From Petunia secreta (lineage: Eukaryota; Streptophyta; Magnoliopsida; Solanales; Solanaceae), in assembly GCA_029990175.1 (NCBI GenBank), contig JARKIP010000065.1, positions 7,320,501-7,384,500 on the forward strand: a stretch of DNA of 64,000 nt, in the 5' to 3' direction. Positions 34,199-45,700 of this stretch are shown here, piece after piece. The notes beneath the pieces were generated by a model. It was not told the DNA's origin. It worked only from the letters and a program-made list of their open reading frames with translations, and searched no databases. Numbering within the stretch: the stretch's first letter is position 1; each line of letters starts with the position of its first letter. The position numbers and the translations under genes were made by a program.

Positions 34199-37100
34199 AT
34201 GAGATGTAAGACTTTAACTTCATTTAGACTCTATAAAGATACATTTCTTTGCAGAGTTATGGAGTTACCAGAGTGTAATAGCACTCATTGGAAATCCAAA
34301 TTTATAGATGGACTTCCTAACCTCTTTGCAGAAAGAGTTAAGAAAGCTCTTAGACAAGGGGGAATTCATTATGATGAGCATACTTATGGAAGTTTAGTTG
34401 GAATATGTATCCAAGAAGGATTGGCGTTATGTAATGAAATTAAGCTAAATCAGGAGCTCAAACGCCATCGTCTTAATGAAAGACAACAGTTGGGTGAATT
34501 TTGTGGACAATTTGGTATGGATGATCCACGAACCAAATCGAAGTCTCATAAGCTTCATAAAAGCAAGACTGGTAAGAAGCATGACTACCAGGAAAGGAGA
34601 CAAAAATATTTAGAAAGACGCACAGAAAAACGTGCTAGAAGGAAAAAGGCTTTTAAAAAACAAAAGGATAATGCTAGATCCAAGAATTCACAAAATTGTT
34701 ATAAGTGTGGAAGATTTGGTCACTATTATAAAGATTGCAAAGTAAAGAAAAAGATCGAGGCTCTTAATATAGATCAAGATCTGAAGGATTCTTTATGCAA
34801 GATCTTATTAAATTCTGAACCAGAAATATCGGATTCAGGTGAAGAAAATATCCCTACCAAGGAAGAACTAAATAAAGTCTTCCAGGATGAAAGTGATATT
34901 GTCACTAGTTCTGAGGATGAATGTGATCCTTGCAAGATTGGACAACCTTGTGATAATGAAGAAAATGATGAATTTTATAATTTATTTTCTCAATTTAATC
35001 TTAATACTTTGGATAATGATAATTTAATAGAATTGTTGAAGATGGTGCAGGATTCCGAAGTTAGATCTAAACTTATAGATCAGATCAAGAGAAATTTCGA
35101 ACAGAAGGAATCCGAAGGATTGAAAAAGGGTTTCTATTCCCCTATGGATAATACTCCATACACCATGAAAAAAGTTAAAAGACTTCTAGAACAAAGAAAA
35201 ATGAGTCATAGTAGTTCACCTACTACGTCTCAGGATTTGGAAAAAGAGGTTTATAACCTTAAACAGGAGATTTATAATCTCAAGAAGGAAAATAGGATAT
35301 TAGAACAAAGAATTTCCAGAATTGAAGGAAAAGGTAAAGAAAAGGATGAAATCCTTACCCCTTCTAATTTTGAGGATCTTGATGAAAATATTATTAACAT
35401 TTTTAGTGATATGCAGGATGTCGGGAAAAGAGAGTTTCTAACCACTTTAGAAGTTTTTACTTCACAAAAGTTTTTTATAAAAATTACTCTTCTTATTGAT
35501 TATAATTTCAAAAAAGAATTTATAGCTCTTGTTGATAGTGGAGCAGATTTAAATTGTGTTCAAGAAGGATTAATTCCTTCACGATATTTTCATAAGACTA
35601 CTCATAGTTTAAGGTCTGCTACTGGTGAGAAAATGCAGATTGAGTACAAATTGCCAAAAGCTTCTATATGCACAAATAAATTATGTATACCTCAAAGCTT
35701 TGTTTTGATAAAAAATATGTCTAACCAAGTTATACTAGGAACACCCTTTTTACAAAAAATATTTCCTATTACTAGAATAGATAAAGAAGGGATAATAGGA
35801 ACTTTTCAAGAAAAACCTATTATTTTCCAGTTTATAACTGAACCTATTACTAGAGTTTTAAACCAGTTAAAGGATATGCTAGCTAAGAAAAGTCAGCATA
35901 TCAATTTTCTTAAACAAGAAATTTATACTTTAAATATTGATGAGATTTTAAAAAATCCCAAATTAAGAGAAAAAATTGATTTTATAATAAATCAGTTTTC
36001 ATTACAGATTTGTAGTGAACATCCAAATGCTATTTGGAATAGGAAAAAACATGTAGTTACACTTCCATATGAGGAAGGATTTTCTGAAACTAATAGTATT
36101 CCTACTAAGGCAAGACCTTGCCAAATGAATTCAGAATATTTGGAATTATGTAAAAAGGAAATAGATTCTTTATTACATAAAGGTCTTATTCGATCTTCAA
36201 AATCCCCATGGTCTTGTACAGCTTTTTATGTTAATAAACATGCTGAACAAGAAAGAGGAGTTCCAAGGTTAGTCATAAACTATAAACCTTTGAATAAAGC
36301 TTTGAAATGGATTAGATATCCTATTCCTAATAAAAAGGATTTATTGGATAGGCTTCATAATGCTATTATATTTTCTAAATTTTATTTGAAATCAGGATAC
36401 TGGCAGATTCAGATAGCTGAAGTTGACAGGTATAAAACTGCTTTTAATGTCCCAATAGGACAGTTTGAATGGAATGTTATGCCATTTGGATTAAAAAATG
36501 CTCCTTCTGAATTTCAGAAAATTATGAATGATATATTCATTCCTTATAGCAATTTTATTATCATTTATATTGACGATATATTAGTATTTTCAAATACTAT
36601 TGAAATGCATTTCAAGCATCTTGAATTATTTAAGAAAATAATTATACAAAATGGTTTAGTTATATCTAAATCGAAAATGTTTTTATTTCAAACAAAGGTA
36701 AGTTTCCTTGGTCATAATATTGAAAAAGGAAAGATTATACCTATTAATAGAAGTATTGAATTTGCTTCTAAATTTCCTGATATTATAACAGATAAAACTC
36801 AATTACAGAGATTTCTAGGGAGTTTAAATTATATTGCTCCATTTTATGAGAATCTTGCTAAAGATACAGCTATCTTATATGATAGATTAAAAAAGATTCC
36901 AAAACCTTGGACTGATGTTCATACTAAAACAGTCCAGAAGATCAAGGAAAGAGTAAAGAATCTTCCTTGTCTTACGTTGGCTAATCCTACTTGGCCAAAG
37001 ATAATTGAAACTGATGCTTCTGACATTGGTTATGGAGGGATTTTAAAGTAATACTCTCCAGAAGATAGAATTGAATATTTAGTTCAATTTCATTCTGGTA

Positions 37101-37390
37101 AATGGAATAATAGCCAGAAAAATTACGCAACAATAGCAAAAGAAATACTTGCTATAGTAAAATGCGTATTAAAATTTCAAGGTGAATTATACAACCAGAA
37201 ATTTATAATAAAGACTGATTGTCAATCAGCTAAATTTATGTTTAATAAATATTGTAAACATGATGTTTCTAAACAAATGTTTGCAAGATGGCAGGCATTG
37301 TTGGCCCCATTTGATTTTGAAATCCAATATAAAAAAGGAGAAGAAAATAGTCTTCCTGATTTTTTAACTAGAGAATATCTGTCTAGTTAA
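34199..37390 (+). pseudogene. EPRV coat C-terminus, protease, RT and RNase H, one in-frame stop
   Basis: Open for 950 codons (34199-37051), then a TAA at 37049-37051 inside RNase H; the same frame continues without a stop to 37390. Domains: basic region at about 95-165, CCHC zinc knuckle CYKCGRFGHYYKDC (167-180), acidic segment (200-280), coiled coil (about 335-380), aspartic protease LVDSGAD (444-450), RT with YIDD at 790-793, and RNase H starting ETDASDIGYGG (Glu 937, Asp 939). The downstream part keeps TDCQSAKF and the closing LPDFLTREY motif. The RT catalytic motif is intact, but RNase H would be truncated. It lies in the same frame as the coat region. Confidence 0.85.
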
Positions 37391-37413
37391 AGGTGATTAA
37401 TTACTAACATTTT

Positions 37414-37698
37414 ATGTGCAGACAATCAGATATGTGCAGGCGTAGAAATGTTTATTGTCCTTATTGCCAGCACCAGATTATATCAAGACAAATGAGAATA
37501 TTACATTGGGATTTGCTTAATACAAAAAAGAAGTTAAAATCCTGGGAAAAAGAGTCCATGGATTTATTATCAAAAGCAGATTATACAGATAATATCTCAA
37601 GTATCCTTCAAAGGATTATTGATAGAATTAAGGAGATAGATACGGACATAATGGGAATCCGTAATATTTTGGATAATTATCCTATGTTTCTGGCCTAA
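37414..37698 (+). CDS. EPRV small ORF, 94 codons, function unknown
   Basis: An intact frame packed 24 bases after the RNase H stop and 8 bases before the next ORF, in a different frame from both. The N-terminus has a cluster of Cys (MCRQSDMCRR and YCPYCQ), which could bind metal, followed by a helix-rich, coiled-coil-like region (about 35-85). I do not recognise it. The tight packing argues for a real viral gene, but it could also be the decayed start of the following ORF. Confidence 0.5.
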   Translation: MCRQSDMCRRRNVYCPYCQHQIISRQMRILHWDLLNTKKKLKSWEKESMDLLSKADYTDNISSILQRIIDRIKEIDTDIMGIRNILDNYPMFLA

Positions 37699-37705
37699 TA
37701 GGTTT

Positions 37706-39181
37706 ATGAATTATCATGTGCAGATTATGCGCCCTGGTCACGGCAACCCAACCTCTAATAGGGGAAGGGGAAACAGAGGAAGAGGCACCGGTAGAGGTGC
37801 TGTATTAGCCCAATTGGGAAAACAAAGGCTTATAGCCGAAGATTTGACAGGATCCTCCTCATCAAATAATAAAAAGGATGATACTATGTCATACCAACAG
37901 TATCAGCAGTTCTTGGAATGGAAAAATTCGCAGGAAAAGCAAAATGAGGGAAAGGCTAATATGCCAGAATCGTACTCTTCTGTTATACTAGAAGATGACA
38001 ATGAAAACATACAGTCATATGTCAAAATAGACTACAAGGAGTTAATATTATTCCTTGAACATCGAGACCTTCAATGGAAGGATGAGCCATGAAAATTAAT
38101 GGCAAAATATCTGAATAATACATCATACCCAAGCTGTACTTATAAGTACAGAGCTCATTTTGAGATGATACTCTCAGGCACAGGATCATGCGAAATATCG
38201 CATTTTTATCCAGCGAACACAAGAAAAGTTTATAACTTTTCCAAGATTATAATCAAACATATTATATTCCCAGAAGAATGGGGTTTGAGCACCCTGACTG
38301 AAAGAAGTTATATCCATCCTGAACAGAAAGTTCCAGTGAAATTCAATTACTGGGATTATGTTGAAAGCTTTCATAAAGCTTTATTATACGAAAATGATAA
38401 TAGAAAACATTCTTGGTTTATAAAAATATGTGGAGAAGTTTATAAACAAAGCAATATACCAAACTGGTTTTCTCAATGGTGGATTACTTATGGTCCTACC
38501 GTTAAAATATTACCAGAACCATTGCTCAGTTTATATACTGATTGGTTGGAGGTATCTCCAAAAATTCAAAAATTACAAAGAGGTAATACTCTAATTGAAG
38601 GAAGTTGTTATATGAATTTCTTCATTGAATACTCTATCCCATGGATAATGAAATGGACCGTGGAAGTGGATTATACTCCACAAAATATTCCTGCTTTATA
38701 CAGGAATTTTTATACAAGATTTTGGAAGAAGATGATCCAGAAAAAAACTGATGGTCATATGCAGTGTCAGGATACGATTGATAATATAAAACAATCGATT
38801 GAGGAATATAAACAGACTGATTATATGAAACAGCAAAATACTCCAAGTCCCTATCAACACATAATTAATAAAATCCAAATGAAGAAAGGGATGATGACAA
38901 AAGCGGAAATTTTAGCTTCGTATTTTGAAGAAGTTAAAAAAGATTTAATAAAAAATCTTGAGATCGAAATTCCTTCGGATGCATCTATGGCCTATGCGAA
39001 TAACACAGAGGATGAAGAAGAACAGTGTTTGGCAGGAGAATCTCAGTCAATCACTGACAATGATGTGGATGATTATATCACTAACATCATGACACAGGTA
39101 GCTGGTGAAGAATTGCCGAAAGTAGCTGGGGAAGCATCTTTCTCCAAAAAGCACAACACCAAAGGAAAAGACAAGGCATAG
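37706..39181 (+). pseudogene. EPRV ORF2 (large 3' ORF), one in-frame stop
   Basis: Two pieces in the same frame, 37706-38092 and 38099-39181, split by a single TGA at 38090-38092. The N-terminal part has a Gly/Arg-rich stretch (RGRGNRGRGTGRG) suggesting nucleic-acid binding. The second part is a 360-codon domain with Trp-rich motifs (NWFSQWWITYGPT, FFIEYSIPWIMKWT) and an acidic C-terminus. I recognise this as a conserved protein of unknown function found beside such polyproteins in plant genomes, in the place of Florendovirus ORF2. It shows no clear similarity to the translation transactivator of other caulimovirids that I can see by eye. Confidence 0.65.
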
Positions 39182-39632
39182 AGAATTATTAAAGAAATCT
39201 TCAACTTTTATAAAGTAGCTTTAATAAAGTTACAAAATTATTGGCCACTTGTCGGCCATGTTTTTCATACTTTAATTTTTTTTAGCCGGCCATTTGTAAA
39301 GGTTTGGGCCATGCTAGCTTTATTTTTCCTAGAATTTGTCTATATAAGAGAGGGCAAGCTTAGTACATACAGCAGGCTTCAGAAAATACACCTCTCTCTC
39401 TACTAGAAAATCTCCCATTGTAAAAATTTCAAGTCATAATAACCTCCTCTATTTGCTGAACGTAATCCAAGGTATTCATAGTTCTTTAAATTTTGTTTAA
39501 TTTAACAATTTTAAATATTGCTATTTGGCCTAAACGATAGGCTAAAATCATTAAGTGTTGAGCTCTATCACACTAGGCTACTGAGGTAAAATGATTCTAA
39601 TAACAAATTAAGATTAGAATCTCAGCAGATGG
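39182..39632 (+). promoter_or_regulatory. EPRV promoter and leader region
   Basis: TATATAAG at 39341-39348 is a good TATA box. It is followed by a CT-rich stretch (CACCTCTCTCTCTACT, about 39390), like caulimovirid pregenomic RNA start regions. About 290 bases of leader follow before the junction. In the circular genome this leader would join the tRNA-Met site and ORF1. In this linear copy the promoter points right, away from the viral ORFs. Confidence 0.65.
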
Positions 39633-41746
39633 TTAATTGATTAAATAAATGATTGATTGAAAGTAAATAAATTAGATTAAGTACATAATAAATAAAGGAT
39701 TAAAATTTAATTGATTAACTAAATAAATAAATCAGATTAAATAAATAAATATTTGAATATTAATATAATCAATAAATAAATAATTCAAATGCAAATTATG
39801 ACTAAGGTACGATTTTAATCGAATTTTATTTGCACTCATTAATTGACAAATGATTCTAAACATCCATAAGTTAATTGGCGATTCGCAAAGAAATGATACA
39901 AAGCATTCATATAAAAAAAACTTAAGTAATTTACAATAATTATTCACAATTCGAATACCATTTCTATTCTACAGGGCTCCTAAAACATGTTTTTCTAAAG
40001 AGGACGGGAAAGAAAGAGTTTAGAAGGTAGAACCCGGAAGCGCAAACTCAATACGAGCCCTATATTTCACAAGGTTTTCATTTTCCTCTTCTTTTTAAAT
40101 TTTCGGGGATATCAAGTCCCGAAAATGTGGAGCGGATCAAATAGTTTCCCAAATGCACGCCGTCCCAATTTGTGAGTTGTTATTCAACTCGTCCCAAGTG
40201 TTCATGCAAAGAAAAAGGAGATAAAGAATTAGTGTATGTGCTAATATAAATAGCAAAATAGAGTAGCTAAACAGATACATCCACACCTAAATGTTACGTC
40301 AAATCAAAGATAGAAACTAAAGATCAACTATACTATAATGCAGCTAGATGGCCAAAGTTAACTCCACAAACAAAGGGGCATAAATCAGCATCTAATCAGG
40401 CATACCAAAGATTACATTTTTATGCTAAATGAACATCTTGATATTCATAGAAACTTAAGTACTTGCAACCAGTTAGTTAGAAGGCGCAACAACTGAAGCG
40501 ACAAGACTTAACTCAAATGAGTTCTATTGAAGATTAGAATTTGACTCTTAATACACATCGCAAATTCCTACCAAAAGAAACTAACAAAATTCAGATGCAT
40601 AGAAGGAAGAGAAAAGGTCAAGGTTTTTATTTACTTTATAATAGATACAGTTCAGACAGGATAAATATAATTGAATTTCCAACCTAACTCAAATATTGTC
40701 AATTGATAGCTTGACATTACTCACCGTCTTAAATAAGTAATCTAGTTGAAGCATCCAAAATCTGGCTATGTGATACATCAAGAAACATGAATTGGAACGG
40801 GACTTAGGCCAATGCCTAACAGAAATCATGAGTTAACGACCCTTTCATGACAAAATATATTCAGGCAAAGCAAGCAGGGAACAACCTGGCTAGTGGGATT
40901 CAGAAAAGAGATCCTATCTTGATAGCTAAATACTGGATAAACAGGTCGAGAGAAACTGGAATTATTAAGGGAATCAACATGAATTCTTTAGAGCTACTGC
41001 AATCATCTAGCCCAAAACTGAACCTAACTTCAAACTATCAAGAATAAAGTCAGACATCATCCAAATCCTATAACCAGAACCAGCTAGACACACAGGACCC
41101 TATTACAACTTGAAACAAACCCCAGAACTCTCCTATAGCAATCCCATCCTGCGGCAACTCCTTGAGTCTTCAACACCATAATCCAAGCCCAAAACACTCC
41201 TCCATTACTTGATTAAAACAGAGTGCTAGAACTCCTTCACAGATCCCTCTCACAGGTCCTATACTCCCTCCTGAACAACTCCAGAAACCCCCTAAACAAA
41301 CAGGACTGGGTACAAATTCCAGAACCCACACCAACTTTAACAAAATGCAGCAACCAATACTCCCTCACTCACCAATACTCCTACATACCCTGCAACAACT
41401 GAAACTGCTCATTCACACATTCTCATAACCCTGAAGCTTCAAGAACAAGCTAAACTAGCCTACCCTGAACTGACTGCCCTGCACATCTATCTACACTACC
41501 TGCCTCACTCCAAATCCCCTCACACACACAGAGAGCACACCACCCACATCCTCTTACTACCAGAAACATACTCTGAAAACTCACAAGAACAGCTGAGGCA
41601 CTAGGCATGCTGCTAAGCTTGCCAAATAGAACCAAAATGACCTCTGCTGCATCTGCACTTTTCTTTAAAACCACTACTTCCTATCCACCACTGTAGACCC
41701 TATCCCACTTGAAACACCATCCTGATCACCCACAAACACCTGCAAA
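39633..41746 (-). mobile_element. TAT-C 5' LTR, distal segment, truncated
   Basis: Resumes at TTAATTGATTAAATAAAT, matching 19875 of the intact LTR, and continues to the counterpart of 21988. The last 1.5 kb (the minus-strand start of the LTR, including the promoter side) is missing. At 41746 the sequence passes directly into the ATH integrase gene. Confidence 0.85.
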
Positions 41747-42775
41747 TTTCACATACCTGAATAGATTGCAATGGCATCTCATCTCTCCTTGTGATATTAC
41801 CTGTTCTCTGACACCTATCACATTGTGCAACATACACACGGGCATCCTTAAAAAGTGTTGGCCAGAAGAATCCAGCTTCCAAAACCTTGAAAGCAGTTCG
41901 GTTTGCAGCATAATGTCCTCCAATTGCTCCATCATGACAATGATACAAAATCTTTGACATTTCATCTTCAGGTACACATCTTCTAATGATATTATCTGCA
42001 CAAATTCTAAACAAGTAAGGATCATCCCACAGATAATATTTAGCATCAGATATAAGTTTTTTCCTCTGTTGGTAAGAGAGATCTCGAGGTGTCCATTTTC
42101 CAACCAAGTAATTTGCAATATCTGCAAACCAGGGTGGTTGAGTCACTACAGAGCTGACAGAAAAAATGTGTTCATCAGGAAACTCTTCTTTTATATCACT
42201 AGACTTAAGAGGAGGGATCTCTAATCTAGACAAATGGTCCGCTACCTGATTTTCTATTCCTTTTTTATCTTTTATCTCAAGGTCAAACTCTTGGAGAAGT
42301 AAAATCCATCTTAACAATCTAGGTCGTGCATCTTTCTTTGCTAAGAGGTATTTTAAAGCTGCATGGTCAGTAAAAACAGTGACCTTGGTTCCTATCAAAT
42401 AGGAACGAAACTTATCAAAAGAAAATACTACTGCCAGTAGTTCTTTTTCTGTTGTGGCATAGTTGAGCTGAGCTTCATTCAATGTTCTACTAGCATAGTA
42501 AATGGGACGGAAAATTTTATCTTTTCTCTGGCCTAAAACAGCTCCAACGGCTGTATCACTAGCATCACACATGACCTCAAAAGGTTGGTTCCAATCAGGG
42601 GACACAACTATAGGGGCAGATGATAATTTCTCCTTAAGAGTGTCAAAAGCTTTCATACAATCTCCTGAAAAATCAAACTTAACATCTTTCATCAAAAGGT
42701 TAGTCAACGGTTTTGAAATCTTTAAAAAATCTTTTATGAACCGTCTGTAAAAACCTGCATGACCTAGAAATCTCT
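41747..42775 (-). pseudogene. pol: ATH pol continuation: RNase H and integrase zinc domain, truncated
   Basis: The minus-strand frame 42707-41700 is shifted by one base relative to the gag-pro-RT frame; an indel at about 42765-42775 breaks the conserved FLGHAGFYRRF region. RNase H shows CDASDTAVGAVLG, then YATTEKELLAVVF and TDHAALKYLL, and it ends before the NQVADHLSRL linker. The integrase HHCC zinc domain is present (HCHDGAIGGH and CDRCQRT). The catalytic D-D-E core is absent, because the coding sequence is cut after about QVCEI, where TAT-C LTR sequence begins. The last residues of the open frame are LTR-derived. Confidence 0.88.
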
Positions 42776-45700
42776 AATGCCTTTAACAGTTGTGGGAGGG
42801 GGTAATCCTGCTATAAGATCAATTTTTGCCTTGTCAACTTCTATCCCTTTAACAGTGATTTTATGTCCTAAAACAATTCCCTCGGTAACCATAAAATGAC
42901 ATTTCTCCGAATTAAGAATCAAGTTTGTCTCTTCACATCTCTTAAGAACTAAGGTCAAGTGATTAAGACAATCTTCAAATGTTTTACCAAAAAGGGTGAA
43001 ATCGTCCATAAAAATTTCCAAAAATTTTTCAGTCATGTCTGAGAAAATAGCTGACATGCAACGCTGAAATGTAGCAGGTGCATTACACAAACCAAAAGGC
43101 ATTCTCCTATAGGCATAGGTTCCATGAGGACATGTGAAAGTTGTCTTATCCTGATCTTCTGGTGCAATTGATATCTGGTTATACCCTGAATATCCATCAA
43201 GAAAACAGTAAAAACCATATCCTGCTACTCTTTCTAACATTTGATCAATAAATGGTAAAGGAAAATGGTCTTTTCTTGTGGCATCATTGAGACGCCTGTA
43301 ATCAATACAGACTCTCCATCCTGTCACTGTTCTTGTAGGTATGAGTTCATTATTTTCATTTTTGACAATTGTCATACCTCCTTTCTTTGGTACCACCTGA
43401 ACAGGACTTACCCAAGGGCTGTCAGAAATGGGGTAGATAATACCTGCAGCCAAAAGTTTTATTATTTCATTTTTCACAACTTCTTGCATTGCTGGGTTCA
43501 ATCTCCTTTGGGGCTGGACTATTGGCTTGTAGCTATCCTCCATGAGGATTCTGTGTGTGCAAATAGCTGGACTAATGCCTTTGATGTCTGCTATAGTCCA
43601 CCCTAAGGCTCCTTTGTGTGCTGTCAATACTTCAATCAATTTATGTTCCTGTTCTGCAGTCAGAGAAGATGAAATTATCACAGGAAATAATTCACGCTCA
43701 AGATAAACATACTTCAAATGGGAAGGGAGAATTTTGAGTTCAATTTTTGGTCGAGCATTTTCTGATAGCATTTCTCCCTCTTCTTTAGAATCATTTTCCA
43801 ATATTTCAGCTTCACTTCTAATTGTCGGATCATCATCCTGCCTTGTGCCAGATTGGGCCAAGCATCTTTCCAATGAGTCTGAAATCAATTGGTCATCTTT
43901 GAATTCATCTGCAAGATCACTAATCATGTCAATTGAAAAGCAAGAAGATGATGTCTCATCTCCAGGAAATTTTAGAATCTTCTGCATATAAAAAATGACT
44001 CTTTCTTCGTCTACTCTCAAAATTAGTTGTCCTTGATGGACATCTATGATTGCTCTACCTGTAGCAAGAAAAGGTCTACCCAAAATTATTGGCTCATCAG
44101 GACATTCTTCCATTTCAAGTACTATGAAATCTACATGGAACACAAATTTATCTACTCTCACAAGCACATTTTCAATAATTCCCTTAGGTTTCTTAGTACT
44201 GTGATCAGCAAATTGAAGAGAGACAACAGTATTTTTTATGTCACCAAGATCCAATTTTCTAAAAATAGAAAATGGCATCAGATTTATTGAAGCTCCAGAA
44301 TCACAAAGTGCTTTTTCAAAATATACTCCTCCCAAAGTGCATGGAATCGTAAAACTGCCTGGATCGCCAAGCTTTTGTGGTAGCTTATTTTGAAGTATAG
44401 CACTGCATTTTTCAGTAAGCATTACCACAGAAACTTCTTCTAATTTCCTTTTGCTTGACAAAATTTCTTTCAAAAATTTAGCATATGAAGGCATTTGCAA
44501 TAAAGCATCAGTGAAAGGAATATTAATGTGAATCTGTTTCAGAATTTCCAAAAACTTTGCAAATTGACTATCAAGCTTTTCTCTTTTCATCTTTTGTGGA
44601 AAAGGGATAGTCACAGGGAGAGGAGTTATTTTTTCAAAATTCTTTTCATCTTTTTTCTTGATTTCATTCTCTTCTGATGGATCATATGGTATTTCAACAT
44701 TCTTACCCTTTGCTGCCTGGTGTTCAAAATGGTTCTTTTCCTGTCTGTCAGCATATGGATCATCAAGATTCTTACCTGACCGTAAGGCAATGGCCTTAAG
44801 GTGTTCCTTTGGATTTTTCTCCGTATTGCTTGGTAAGGGACCTTGAATCTTTTCTGAAACAAGAGTTGCCAATTGGCTTACCTGAATTTCCAAGTTTTTG
44901 AGGGTTGAGTTTTGGCTTTCCATCTTTTCATCAGTGGCCTTAACGTACTTGTACAACAAGTCATCGAGACTTGAATGAGATTGTTGAGGCCTTTGCTGAT
45001 ATGGAGCTGCTTGTTGATATGGCCTGAAATTCGATTGCCCACGATTTTGATTTTGGTATCCAGGGGGACCCTGTGCTGGTTGCTTCTGGAAGCTTTGAGA
45101 GTTCTCAGCACCATTTGGATTGCTCCACTGAAATCCTGGATGTTTTTGTGCCATTGGGCTTCCAAAAGGGTACGGCTTGTAACCGATGACATTAGCCTGC
45201 TCATCATTCTGATTGTTTGCGCGGCATTCATGGTTAAGATGGTTTCCTCCACACATATCACAAGCCTCAGACTGGCTTGGTTGTTGTGCATTCACCTGAA
45301 AAGATTCAAACTTTTGTGCCAAGGAGGCAATCTGTTGTGTTAGTGTATTAAATGCATCTGCCTGATTTACCGTGGCAGCCTTTTTGATGGTTACACGATC
45401 AGATGGCCACTGGATAACATTCTCAGAAATTTCATTCAACAATTGCAATGCTTCTTCTGTGGTCTTTCCCATGATGGAACCTCCTGCAGCTGCATCTATC
45501 ACATTTCTAGAAGAGCGTGTTAGTCCATGATAGAAAATATATAACTGCATATGTTCAGGAATGTCATGATGTGGACATTTTCTTAACATTGATTTTAATC
45601 TTTTCCATGCTTGATAAACTGATTCAGTGTCAGTCTGCAAGAAATTAGAAATATCTTGTCTTAACTTTGTTGTTTTAGCAGGGGAAAAATATTTGTTCAA

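Larger units (their letters stand above)
31857..39632 (+). mobile_element. Endogenous pararetrovirus (Caulimoviridae, Florendovirus/Petuvirus-like)
   Basis: One genome-length copy of about 7.78 kb inside the TAT-C 5' LTR. Order: tRNA-Met primer site, movement protein, coat-protein region with zinc knuckle, protease, RT, RNase H, small ORF, large 3' ORF, promoter-like region. There is no integrase, LTR or VPg-like gene, which separates it from Ty3 elements. A single long ORF1 with a separate 3' ORF2 fits Florendovirus best; Petuvirus has one ORF. The copy has frameshifts and in-frame stops and is defective. Caulimovirids have no integrase, so entry by end joining is the family expectation. The edges are set by comparison with 19226-23500. 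Confidence 0.88.

Noticed and set aside
31857..39632. Replication-competent endogenous virus
   Set aside because: It is a single linear copy with frame shifts and in-frame stops in three ORFs and a promoter separated from ORF1; no second unit is present.
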